This document shows positions 19,201 through 27,428 of a stretch of 64,000 nucleotides of DNA, piece after piece. This DNA is from Novosphingobium sp. (lineage in GTDB: Bacteria; Pseudomonadota; Alphaproteobacteria; Sphingomonadales; Sphingomonadaceae): NCBI RefSeq assembly GCF_025351285.1, contig NZ_JANXWG010000068.1:1-64000 (forward strand). The letters run 5' to 3'. Numbering within the stretch: position 1 is the first letter of the stretch; every line of letters begins with the position of its first letter. The notes beneath the pieces are model-generated. The model saw nothing but the letters and a program-made list of their open reading frames with translations. It was not told where the DNA came from and ran no database searches. A program made the translations under genes and the position numbers.

Positions 19201-20264
19201 GCTTCACGGTGGCGCGCCGCCGCTTCGAGATCGTGGCCGAGCAGGTTCGTTGCACCCAATTGCTCCTCCAGCGGGCGGATCAGATCGAACGCGCGGATGC
19301 CCTGGGCCGGTTCGGCATAAGTGGCTTGCAGGCGCACCTGTTCGATGAAGCCCTTGACCTCGGGCCCGGCCAGCAACGCCAGGCCTTGCGCGGGTGCGGC
19401 CCCATCGGCAACGAGCGGGATGTAATCGAACACGCCATGCGCGCCGTCCGCCGGTTGGGCCTCGATGATGGCACTTGCCGCCTTGCGCATCGCGGGATTC
19501 GCATTTTCGACATCCTGCCAGTTGGTGCCGAGATAGCCGGCCCGGGCGCGCGTCAGGGCGATGCGCAACGCCAGTGGGCGATCGCCGCCCGCATCGATTG
19601 CCGCGGCCTGGGCGGCGGCATCGAACGCCTGGCCATAGCGCAGCGTCATCGTCGCGATCGCGGTCTGGTTCGCGAGCGCCGCCAGGCGCGCGGCCGATGC
19701 ATCGGGCAAGGCGGCAATGGCGCCGTCGAGCACCGTGGCGGCCTCATCAAGCCGATCGGCCTGCCACAGCGCAATGGCAAGGTTTGCCCGCGTCAGCGCT
19801 GCGGCTTTCGCGAGGCCCAGCCCGTCCTGCCGATCGGACACGCGTTGCAGAACCGAGACTGCCTGATCCGCCTTGCCGCTGCGCAGGGTGGCCAGCGCGA
19901 GGTTGCCCTCAACGATCAACTTGTCGGCTTCGGACAGCCCTGCAATGGCAAGCGCCGCCCGCCCATCGGCAGCCGCTTCGGCCAGCCGCCCACAGGCTGT
20001 CTCGATGATCACGGCTTCGTTGAGCAGCCGAGCCATCGCGCTCCCGATCTGGTTGCTGCCCGCCTTTTCGCGCGACAGGGCGTCGCACGCCCGATCGATG
20101 AGGCCGGCCCGGTAAAGCGCGACATGGCCTTGTCCGGTAGTGGAAGTGGTGGACTCTGCCCCGGTGGCATCGGGCCCGGCCACGGCCGCCTGCGGCATCG
20201 CGGCACACAGAACCAGCACAATCATCGCTGTGCGGCGAACGTCACGCTTCCGATCAAGCCTCAC
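16293..20264 (-). CDS. Exported TPR-repeat CHAT-domain (caspase-like) protein
   Basis: C-terminal CHAT signatures ISLATHGLLGG (His) and VILSACNTAAGDG (Cys), ARAFFHAGARNLLVSNWPV; N-terminal signal peptide (MIVLVLCAAMPQAAVA). Confidence 0.88.
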   Translation of the reverse strand: MRLDRKRDVRRTAMIVLVLCAAMPQAAVAGPDATGAESTTSTTGQGHVALYRAGLIDRACDALSREKAGSNQIGSAMARLLNEAVIIETACGRLAEAAADGRAALAIAGLSEADKLIVEGNLALATLRSGKADQAVSVLQRVSDRQDGLGLAKAAALTRANLAIALWQADRLDEAATVLDGAIAALPDASAARLAALANQTAIATMTLRYGQAFDAAAQAAAIDAGGDRPLALRIALTRARAGYLGTNWQDVENANPAMRKAASAIIEAQPADGAHGVFDYIPLVADGAAPAQGLALLAGPEVKGFIEQVRLQATYAEPAQGIRAFDLIRPLEEQLGATNLLGHDLEAAARHREALGESAVAIALARRSGDLSLAQFDVDTIVNRDALTALADRLEKAGQAKDATMLRDRIARAPAILARARAIEDRYYADRRGPADNLVLVEQALRILEGYPGPNTHFYASQLDMKAVFLLEAGRPDEGIPVLQRAIEINRATLGAHSDDVVRQLVFLADLLRLSGRSDEARAQLAKLVRIAGETDANTQDTFDSYIAALGESGHGREGVEWATRRIEVIERVRLLAASQAQHSREMYANGQVGNIPTLAPDMKPVLLERARILLSLGKPDDAARDARAVLATIATYKDPMTASWDYPNAHILLGQALLATGKGAQARVEADAATAILARMRGIDPLVTNAAAVLQTRARLADAPVAATALDALRPLTTAALANPVSESLPLPGRLAAATGAISRVDLFALELDARWAAKGAEHDPQAAFAAVQRALATSASQAVALAAGRRLAAAGKPALGELAREREDLVGRFLAADRRYAEAASGTDAAAGLARSDADAAKQAILARFAAIDVALRNDAPGYFALVRQDPLALAQAQATLDEDEAVLIVEPGEFGTHLFALTRTALTWQRSDWNRNQIAQATRRLLWFASANVTASDVEIATWTGEVGGGENGFDRKTAYTLWQQVIAPVAATLAGHKRLFVIGGGALSSLPFAMLVAAPPEGADDDPAALRATHWFGDDHALTQLPSLQSLALLRNRPEGSATGGNRSFVGFGDPVLDPPAAVLVPMADRGDGGRRRGGLRSGPGLAAGVVGFRAGETVPLADPVELRGLKRIPGTAIELNAMAKVLGVSADRLFLGANDRETTFRASPLLRDAGIISLATHGLLGGSLSTVAEPGLVFTPPATPGAADDGYLTSSEVAALSLRADWVILSACNTAAGDGTAGAPGLSGLARAFFHAGARNLLVSNWPVRDDVAPSLTVGAIERVLQNPALNRAEALQQAVKAVRDNGVADKVMQQGISQTWAHPSAWAPFSLVGDGR

Positions 20265-20499
20265 ATCAGTCCCTTTTGTCGTTTGCGCAACAAAGCGACC
20301 TAAGCACCAATCACATCGGTACTTCAAATGGTTGCAGAGCCTGGACACCTTGTCGGGACAGAAAGATGCGATGGCCGACGCGACCATCCTCACACCCGAT
20401 GCAGCGATATCGGATCACCTGGTGGATGGATTTCTACATTCGTTCCGGCGCTTGCCCGCAAGGGGTGCAAATATCAGGATCGAACCACCGCCAGATCGG

Positions 20500-21090
20500 T
20501 CATGGCCGGGCGGCGTTGGTGATGTCGTGCGGCAAGTTGCCCTGGTGGCCGATGCCGTTGCCCCAAGTATCGCCCATGCTGATCACCTGGCGCCGATCGC
20601 TCCATTGCATGCCGTTTTTGCTGAAACCCGGGATATAGACCTGCAGGATCTCTTGCGAAGCGAAGGCGATCGACATTTGCCCGCTGAACAAATCGGCCGC
20701 GATCACGCTTTTGCCGAGGCCATACCATACGGTCAGGTCCACGGTGGTGACGATCGACGCGAACATCGAACAATCGCCGCCCCAGCCGGGGTGGACGGCA
20801 AACGCCGCGCGGGCCGATTCGGCCTGTTCGTGCGGAGCGCAGGCGGCTGCCCAGGTTACCCGGTTGAAATCGTCGCAGGTTGCCCACCATGGGCTGGCGA
20901 AGACCGAATCCGGATCGGCTACGTCGAATGTCTTGCTCTCCCTGTTGAATTTGAATCGATGGCCGGCGCGGTAAAGGCTGGTGCCGGCGGTAGTCAGCGA
21001 AATCGACGGGTTGTCGATTCCGGAGACCAGCTTTTCGTCGTCGTCGGTGACGAAAAGCTTGTTCGCCGTCCAGGAATGGGGAGTTTCCAC
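20500..21090 (-). CDS. Hypothetical protein at the end of the T6SS cluster
   Basis: GTG start with GGAGAAGG RBS; VETPHSWTANKLFVTDDDEKLVSG..; immediately downstream of tssM. Confidence 0.65.
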   Translation of the reverse strand: METPHSWTANKLFVTDDDEKLVSGIDNPSISLTTAGTSLYRAGHRFKFNRESKTFDVADPDSVFASPWWATCDDFNRVTWAAACAPHEQAESARAAFAVHPGWGGDCSMFASIVTTVDLTVWYGLGKSVIAADLFSGQMSIAFASQEILQVYIPGFSKNGMQWSDRRQVISMGDTWGNGIGHQGNLPHDITNAARP

Positions 21091-21173
21091 GATGCCTTCT
21101 CCTGTTTTCCCGCGCCTGCCTCGCAAGCAATTCCAAGGTCATGCGTGCGGGGTGTACTTCATGGACATTTTTC

Positions 21174-24100
21174 TCACGCCGCCCCTGTCGTCTTGCCCGG
21201 CGCCGAGGGTGAACTGGGGCAGGCGACTTTCACGAACGGATCGAGCACGAACGGGTTGCTGCCGGCAAAGGTGCGAATGCGGAAATCGAAGCGTGCCCCG
21301 CCCTGGGTCAGACTGCCCTCGCCGATCACCGAACTGGCCCCGGGGCGGATCGCGGCCACTTTGGCCAGGCGAAACACCGCCCAGGAACCGGCCCAGGTCC
21401 GCACTTGCGCCGCGCCGCCGGTGGCGACCGGGGTAAACTTCACCGAAGCGCCACCCGACCCTGGCCAGTTGAACGTGGCCGGGATCGGTGATTTGCCGTC
21501 GAAAGTCATCGACTGGCCGTCGATCTCGAGCGTAACCGATCCGGCGCCGGACAGCGCCACTGGTTCGATCTGGTATGACAGCCGCGCCGAATTGGGATCG
21601 CTGGCGAAAAAGGTGTGGGTGATGGTATCGGCGGCCTGCAAGGCGCGGACATTGGCTTCGGTCAGCCCCACATCGGCAGCGTTGGGCTTGGCTGCCCAGA
21701 ACGGCCCGGCGCGGTCGATATAGCCGCCGACTTCATCCGTGACGAACTTGGCAAACCGGCCTTGAGTTGAAAAAAAAACTGTGAAATCGGCAATGGCCAG
21801 GTCTGTCGCGGTGCCCGGCTGGACCGGGAACGCGCGCATCAGCGTCTGCCCGCAGGCATCGCCGAAACTGGCGCTGAGCGCGGCGCCCATCTGCGCGATC
21901 CGCGCCCCTCCCAGCGAGACGTTGGCATCGCTTGCAACAGATTTGGCCCACACCCCCGCCGGCAGCGGCAGGCTGCTACCGGACTGGTCAAGGCTCTGGA
22001 TCAACGCCTTGGCTTCGGTGCTCTGCTGCGATCCCGCATCGCCGCCACCGCCGGGCATCACCGAGATCAGGTTCAGCTTTTCAGCCAGTTGGTTCATCGT
22101 TTGCAGCAGTCCATCGGCCGGGCTGCCATCGCCGGTGCCGATGAACGAGCGCAGCGGCAGGAAGGCCGTCACCGCTTCCGAGCGCCCACCCGCAGGCCCG
22201 GGCACCAGGCCGGCCCGGTTCATCACCTGGCCGGCGAGGCCGGTTGGCGCGCGGATCGGTTCGCCAAGCGCCGTCATGTCGGTGGCCTTGGCGATCGCCT
22301 TCAGGAGCGGCTTGATCGGCGATAACGGGCCAGCGCCATTGCGCAGGCGCTGGACGTTATCGGAAAGCGATGCCACGGGCTTGAGTTGAATCGAAGCCAG
22401 ATAACCCTGCCATCTAGTGACAAATTCACCGAAGTAGAGCTGTTCCAGCCCCCCCTTCAAGGCGATCAGTTCGGTTGCGGACATCTGCGGCGTGCCGGCG
22501 TCGCCCACCACCCACTTTTCTTCCTCGAGCAATTGCGCGCCTTTCGCCACGATCGGCACGAACAGCTTGTCATAGCCGTTGCGCGTGAACAGCGCAGGCA
22601 CGCCGGCGCCCGGCGCGAATGCCCCGGTGGCGGCAAAGAACAGGTCGGGTTGCGGGCCGGCGTTCTCGCGCGCGGTCCACATGCCCGAACCCGATGCCAT
22701 CGCCCTGGACTTGAGCCGCCCATAGACGCGCACCGCTGCCGGCTGGGTGCGGATCACGGCGCGCGCGGATTCCACGCGTTGATCATCGATCGCGATCGGC
22801 TTGAACGCGCCATCGAACAAGGCGGTGGTGTGCCTGGCCAAGTCGGCCGCCTGCACTTCCGAACCCGCGCCACCGCGAGCGACCCACGCCGATTGCACCC
22901 AGGCGACCACCTGTTCGCCCTGGCTCGGCCCGCGTCCGCCCAGGATCAGATACGACTTCAGGTCGTCGTAAAGCGCGGTCGGCGCGCCAGTGTTGGCTGC
23001 CAGTTGCTTTTCGGCAAGATCGGCGAGCAGCGGGGTCAGCCGCATCTGCAAGTCTCGGCCGTAGATGCCCTTGATATCGCCCGCCAACCTGCCGCCCTGC
23101 CCAAGCCCCAGCACGAAGCTGGGGGCGTTGCGCATGTCGTTCTCTGCCTTGCCGAGCGCGCCCAGCGCGGCAAGATCCTGGTCGAGCCCGCTGATCTGGT
23201 GCGTGATATCGCTGTATTCGGCGGTGGTCCTGTCGACTTTGTCGATCAGTTCGGCATTGCGGAAATAGCCCCAGGTCCAGACTGACAACAGCAGGACAAA
23301 GGCCCCTGCTGCCGCGGCGCAGGACACCATGTAGCGTTGTCGGGTGCGCTTTTCCGCAGCGGGACTGCGGCCCGCCATGCCCTGTTCGGGGATGACCAGA
23401 TCGGAAAAGAACCGCTTGAGAAAGTAGCTGCGGCCCTGCCCCACGCCGAACGCCGAGGCGCTGGCGGGAGCGCCGGCGCTGAGCAGGATGCGGTCGACCG
23501 GGTTGCCGGTCTGGATCGCCGAGGCAAGGTACACGCCGCGCAATCGTGCCGGAAGGTCGAACCGGCTCTTCTGGCCCAACGCGGTGATCAGCGCGGCGAT
23601 CGGCGCGCGCAGCGATGCCAGTTGCGCCGGGAACGCGGCGACTTGCGCGCGCAAGTGCATCTGCGATTCGCCCTGCATGCGATCGACCACGCGCGACGAA
23701 ATGCTTGTTACAAGCGCATCGAAACCGCTCAGCACCGCATTTGCATCGGGGTCGGTGCCGGGAACCGTGACGCCCAGCACCTGATCGGATTCACTGTCGG
23801 TGGCGCGGGCGAAGTATTCGCGGAAACCGGCGAGCAGGTCTGCCTTGGTCAGCAGCAGGTAGACCGGCAAGTCCTGCCCGAGCGTGCCACCGATCTCAGC
23901 CAGCCGCGCGCGCACGTTTTCGGCGTGGCTGGCCATCAGGCGCGGGTCGGCCAGGTCAGTCGCTGGAATGGCGACGACGATGCCGTTGAGCGGTTGCAGC
24001 GGGCGGTGGACCTTGAGCAGGTCGAGGAAGCTTTTCCAGCCTTCGCCATCGGCCTTGGCGTCGATGTCCTGCGTGACGTAGCGGCCCGCGGTGTCGATCA

Positions 24101-24614
24101 GCACCGCCTCGTCGGTGAACCACCAATCGCAGTTGGGCGTGATCGGCTGGCCCCGCAGCGCGCGGTATTCGCCGGCGACCGCGGTGGGGAAATTGAGCCC
24201 GCAATTGAGCAGAGCGGTGGTCTTGCCCGCGCCCGAAGGCCCGATGATCACGTACCACGGCAATTGGTACGCATAAGCCTGACGGGTGCCCAGCTTGGTG
24301 GCCTTGAGCATGCCCAGCGCCTGGTCGAGCTTTTCGGCCACTTCGCTGCGTTCGGCCGCCAGGGCATCGGGCTTGAGCGCGTCCATCAGCGCTTCGTTCT
24401 GCGCCCGGTCGCGACGGCGGGCGAGCAAGGCCAGTACGCCGACCACAACCAGCGGCAGCAGCGCGCACAACAGCGTCACCGGCCACCACGCTAACGGCCG
24501 CCAGCCGCCGACCGCGATCAACGGGCCGACGAACCAGATGAACACGCCCAGCGCCAGCGCGCCGACGATGCGCCAGAACCAGCGGTTGCGCAGCAGATCC
24601 TTGACCGAACTCAT
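21174..24614 (-). CDS. tssM: T6SS membrane subunit TssM (IcmF)
   Basis: 1146 aa; IIGPSGAGKTTALLNCGLNFP Walker A, IcmF-type architecture; IDTAGRYVTQD. Confidence 0.93.
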   Translation of the reverse strand: MSSVKDLLRNRWFWRIVGALALGVFIWFVGPLIAVGGWRPLAWWPVTLLCALLPLVVVGVLALLARRRDRAQNEALMDALKPDALAAERSEVAEKLDQALGMLKATKLGTRQAYAYQLPWYVIIGPSGAGKTTALLNCGLNFPTAVAGEYRALRGQPITPNCDWWFTDEAVLIDTAGRYVTQDIDAKADGEGWKSFLDLLKVHRPLQPLNGIVVAIPATDLADPRLMASHAENVRARLAEIGGTLGQDLPVYLLLTKADLLAGFREYFARATDSESDQVLGVTVPGTDPDANAVLSGFDALVTSISSRVVDRMQGESQMHLRAQVAAFPAQLASLRAPIAALITALGQKSRFDLPARLRGVYLASAIQTGNPVDRILLSAGAPASASAFGVGQGRSYFLKRFFSDLVIPEQGMAGRSPAAEKRTRQRYMVSCAAAAGAFVLLLSVWTWGYFRNAELIDKVDRTTAEYSDITHQISGLDQDLAALGALGKAENDMRNAPSFVLGLGQGGRLAGDIKGIYGRDLQMRLTPLLADLAEKQLAANTGAPTALYDDLKSYLILGGRGPSQGEQVVAWVQSAWVARGGAGSEVQAADLARHTTALFDGAFKPIAIDDQRVESARAVIRTQPAAVRVYGRLKSRAMASGSGMWTARENAGPQPDLFFAATGAFAPGAGVPALFTRNGYDKLFVPIVAKGAQLLEEEKWVVGDAGTPQMSATELIALKGGLEQLYFGEFVTRWQGYLASIQLKPVASLSDNVQRLRNGAGPLSPIKPLLKAIAKATDMTALGEPIRAPTGLAGQVMNRAGLVPGPAGGRSEAVTAFLPLRSFIGTGDGSPADGLLQTMNQLAEKLNLISVMPGGGGDAGSQQSTEAKALIQSLDQSGSSLPLPAGVWAKSVASDANVSLGGARIAQMGAALSASFGDACGQTLMRAFPVQPGTATDLAIADFTVFFSTQGRFAKFVTDEVGGYIDRAGPFWAAKPNAADVGLTEANVRALQAADTITHTFFASDPNSARLSYQIEPVALSGAGSVTLEIDGQSMTFDGKSPIPATFNWPGSGGASVKFTPVATGGAAQVRTWAGSWAVFRLAKVAAIRPGASSVIGEGSLTQGGARFDFRIRTFAGSNPFVLDPFVKVACPSSPSAPGKTTGAA

Positions 24615-24627
24615 TGCAAGCCCCCTG

Positions 24628-26061
24628 CTAGCGCCATGCGATGCTGTTCTGCACGCGAAGCTCTACGCGCCGGTTTTCGCGGCGCCCGTCTTCTGTCGTG
24701 TTCTCCCCAACCGGCCGGGTCGAACCGAACCCTGCCGTCGCGAGCCGACCGGCATCGGCAAGACCTGCGCCCTTGAGCGCACGCGCCACCGATTCGGCGC
24801 GCGCCACCGAAAGTTCCTGATTCGACGGGAAGGCCAGCGATGATCGAATCGCCTGATCGTCGGTGTGGCCCTCCACCTTGATGCGGCCCTTGGTGAGGTT
24901 GGCCGCTTCGCTCAGCCGGCCGAACGTGTCGTTCCAACTGCTCGATGCCTCCGCCTGAGCAGAGGCGAACAGCCCCTGGTTGTGCAGGCGGATGACGATG
25001 TCGCTGCCTTCGCGCAGCAGTTCGAGCCGGCCATCGTCGATATCGGGCTTGAGGATCTGACGGATGCGTTCGAATGTGGGCGTCGCGCTTTGGGGCGGGG
25101 GTGCGGGAACTTGCGCGACCCGGCGGCCGACCGCGCGGTCCAGACCGTCGATGGCCGCATCGGCCTTGCCCGAAAGGCGGAACAGCAGCGCGGCAAAAAT
25201 CAGCAGCGCAACCAGCGCAATGCCCGAAAGGATCGCCCACAACGGCACCGGCGGCGCAAACGGCCCGCTGGCGATCGTCTGCCCGCGCCATTGCGGCGAC
25301 AAGTCGGCCGCCTGGGCGCTGCGTTGCCGCTGGATCACGGCCGCCAGCCGTGAACGGCGATCGTTCAACAGCGACTGGCCCCTGGGGTCCAGCGCGGCGC
25401 GGCCTTCGAAGCCCAATGAAAGGCACTGGTACAACAGTTCGACCAGGCGCGGTTCGCGGCCGGGGTCGCGCTCCATCTGTTCGGCGATGCTGAACATGCG
25501 ATCGCCGCCCTGGCTGTCGTTGTGATAGGCCACCAGCAGGCTCTGCCGCGACCACGGGCTGCTGGCGCCCCACGGCGTCGACATAACCGCATCATCGAGG
25601 AACGCACACAGGATATAGTGGCCCAGTTGAACCGATTTCTGCTCCAGCCCCAGTGCACGCGCGCGGCCGGTGAAGGCTTCGAGTTCGTTTGTTGCCAGCC
25701 GCCGCAAAGGTTCGAGCGCGGGGCCGATCGGCAGCGATCGGACATGGCTGGCAAGATGGATCAACCGCCCGGCGGCGGCAACCAGCGGTTCCGGACCGTA
25801 CAACGTCGGTTCGATGGCGGTGAAGTTGATCTCTGCCGGAGCAGCGCCACTGCCTGCGAAGGCTTCGGGCTGGATCGACCGCGGCTGCGGCGGGACGTAG
25901 CCGCCGCTTGTATTGGCAGTAGCACTCGCAGCGCCCCAGGGTGGAGGCGCAGAAGCAGGCGGGAAGCCGCCGGCCGGGGCCGCAGGCCGGGGCGCGCCGG
26001 GGGGTGTTCCGCCTCCGGGGCGAAATACGGTGGCATCGCCATCGTCGTTGTCGTCGCTCAT
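24628..26061 (-). CDS. tssL: T6SS TssL (DotU/IcmH) with C-terminal OmpA/peptidoglycan-binding domain
   Basis: FTAIEPTLYGPEPLVAAAGRLIHLASHV..DotU; C-terminal IKVEGHTDDQAIRSSLAFPSNQELSVARAESVARAL OmpA. ATG 26061 overlaps the tssK stop. Confidence 0.93.
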   Translation of the reverse strand: MSDDNDDGDATVFRPGGGTPPGAPRPAAPAGGFPPASAPPPWGAASATANTSGGYVPPQPRSIQPEAFAGSGAAPAEINFTAIEPTLYGPEPLVAAAGRLIHLASHVRSLPIGPALEPLRRLATNELEAFTGRARALGLEQKSVQLGHYILCAFLDDAVMSTPWGASSPWSRQSLLVAYHNDSQGGDRMFSIAEQMERDPGREPRLVELLYQCLSLGFEGRAALDPRGQSLLNDRRSRLAAVIQRQRSAQAADLSPQWRGQTIASGPFAPPVPLWAILSGIALVALLIFAALLFRLSGKADAAIDGLDRAVGRRVAQVPAPPPQSATPTFERIRQILKPDIDDGRLELLREGSDIVIRLHNQGLFASAQAEASSSWNDTFGRLSEAANLTKGRIKVEGHTDDQAIRSSLAFPSNQELSVARAESVARALKGAGLADAGRLATAGFGSTRPVGENTTEDGRRENRRVELRVQNSIAWR

Positions 26062-27401
26062 GACTGCGCGCCTCGTATTGCCCACATTTCGAGTTCGAGC
26101 CCCGGAACGTCGCCCGCCACGTGCAGCGCGACTGCACCCGACGTGCGCACGGCCTGCCACTGTTCGTGGCGGCTGTTGATGCTGAAGTAGACGGTGTTGG
26201 CGCGGAACGGAATCTGGCGCGGTTCGGCGGCCATCGGGTAGAGATCGGCCCCCGGCAACTGCCGCATCACCAGGTCGCGGATATGTTCGACCGAACCGAT
26301 CTTGGTCCGCCGCGGCATGTTGGCGCGAAGCTGTTCGGTATCGCTCCCGGCGCGCACCGCCAGCACGAACTGCGCGGACGTGAACAACGAACGATCCTGG
26401 ATCTGGCCGACCGAAATGCCGAAAGCGCGCGGTTCGAGCGGGATGGCGACCGCAGTCTGCTCGAACACCTTGCTGAGCGACCGGCGCAAGTCCGCCATTA
26501 CCGCATCGAAGCACAGGCGCTGTTCGCGGTGTGCATAGAGCGGCATGAACTGCGGGCGGTTGGATGAAGCAGTGAAAGTGGACAGTTCGCCCGCCAGCCC
26601 GCACAGCATCCCGTAAAGATCGGCCGGGTGGACCGAAGGCATCACCAGCAAGTGCTTGATTTCGGCTTCGACCCGGTTGATCGTCATCAGCATCAGGAAA
26701 TCGGTGATGTCGGCCACCGCCTTCGCGCCCGGAGTGCCCAGCCGCCCGGCAATCGCCTCGCCCCGCTGGTGCAGCATGCCTTCCAGTTCGTTGAGGAAAC
26801 CGGGCAGGACAGATCCTGCCGCAACCGCCACGCCGCACGGGATAAACCCCGGATCGAGCGTGATCGTATCATCGGCGCGCCGTTCGATCACCCGCGCGAT
26901 CGGCAGCGAGATATAGCCTTCGAGCCCTTCCTGTTCGGTGCGCAAAGACAGTTGCAGCCGGCCGACATTCAGCGCCACCCGCGAAGCGCCGCCATAGACG
27001 GTGTCCGCAGCTTCGAATTCCTCGGCGCGAAAGCGCGGTTCGGCGCGCGTGGTCGAATCGAGCGCGACATCGGCGGTGCCGGCGCGGCGTTCGGGGATGC
27101 ACAAGTGGATCACGCAATCGCGCGTCTCGCGCGACACTTCGAAATGCACCGGCGCCGCGGCTTCCTCGGGCACGCGGAACGGGGTGCCATCTTCGAAAAT
27201 GCCGGCGGCGCGGGTGAGCACGAGCTTGCCGGTCTGCAACGGGCCGGGCGCGATCTGCAATTCGACCAGCCCATAGCCGTGCGAAATCAACGGACGCACC
27301 CGCGCTTCCAGTTGAGCGCCGACAAAACGCTCCAACTGCTGGAAGTGTTGTGGCCGAAGGAACATTCCTTCCGACCAGACGGGCTTGTTTTCCCACGTCA
27401 A
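26058..27401 (-). CDS. tssK: T6SS baseplate subunit TssK
   Basis: NKPVWSEGMFLRPQHFQQLERFVGAQLEARVRPL, canonical TssK N-terminus. Confidence 0.95.
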   Translation of the reverse strand: MTWENKPVWSEGMFLRPQHFQQLERFVGAQLEARVRPLISHGYGLVELQIAPGPLQTGKLVLTRAAGIFEDGTPFRVPEEAAAPVHFEVSRETRDCVIHLCIPERRAGTADVALDSTTRAEPRFRAEEFEAADTVYGGASRVALNVGRLQLSLRTEQEGLEGYISLPIARVIERRADDTITLDPGFIPCGVAVAAGSVLPGFLNELEGMLHQRGEAIAGRLGTPGAKAVADITDFLMLMTINRVEAEIKHLLVMPSVHPADLYGMLCGLAGELSTFTASSNRPQFMPLYAHREQRLCFDAVMADLRRSLSKVFEQTAVAIPLEPRAFGISVGQIQDRSLFTSAQFVLAVRAGSDTEQLRANMPRRTKIGSVEHIRDLVMRQLPGADLYPMAAEPRQIPFRANTVYFSINSRHEQWQAVRTSGAVALHVAGDVPGLELEMWAIRGAQS

Positions 27402-27428
27402 AAGTGATGACCCCCGTCAATTGCCCGA

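Noticed and set aside
18750-20303. 517-aa plus-strand ORF antisense to the CHAT gene
   Set aside because: Antisense shadow ORF with no recognizable domain; the minus strand has a coherent TPR-CHAT protein.
24628-26838. 736-aa ORF start for TssL at 26838
   Set aside because: Upstream part overlaps tssK antiframe; the true start is ATG 26061, coupled to the tssK stop.
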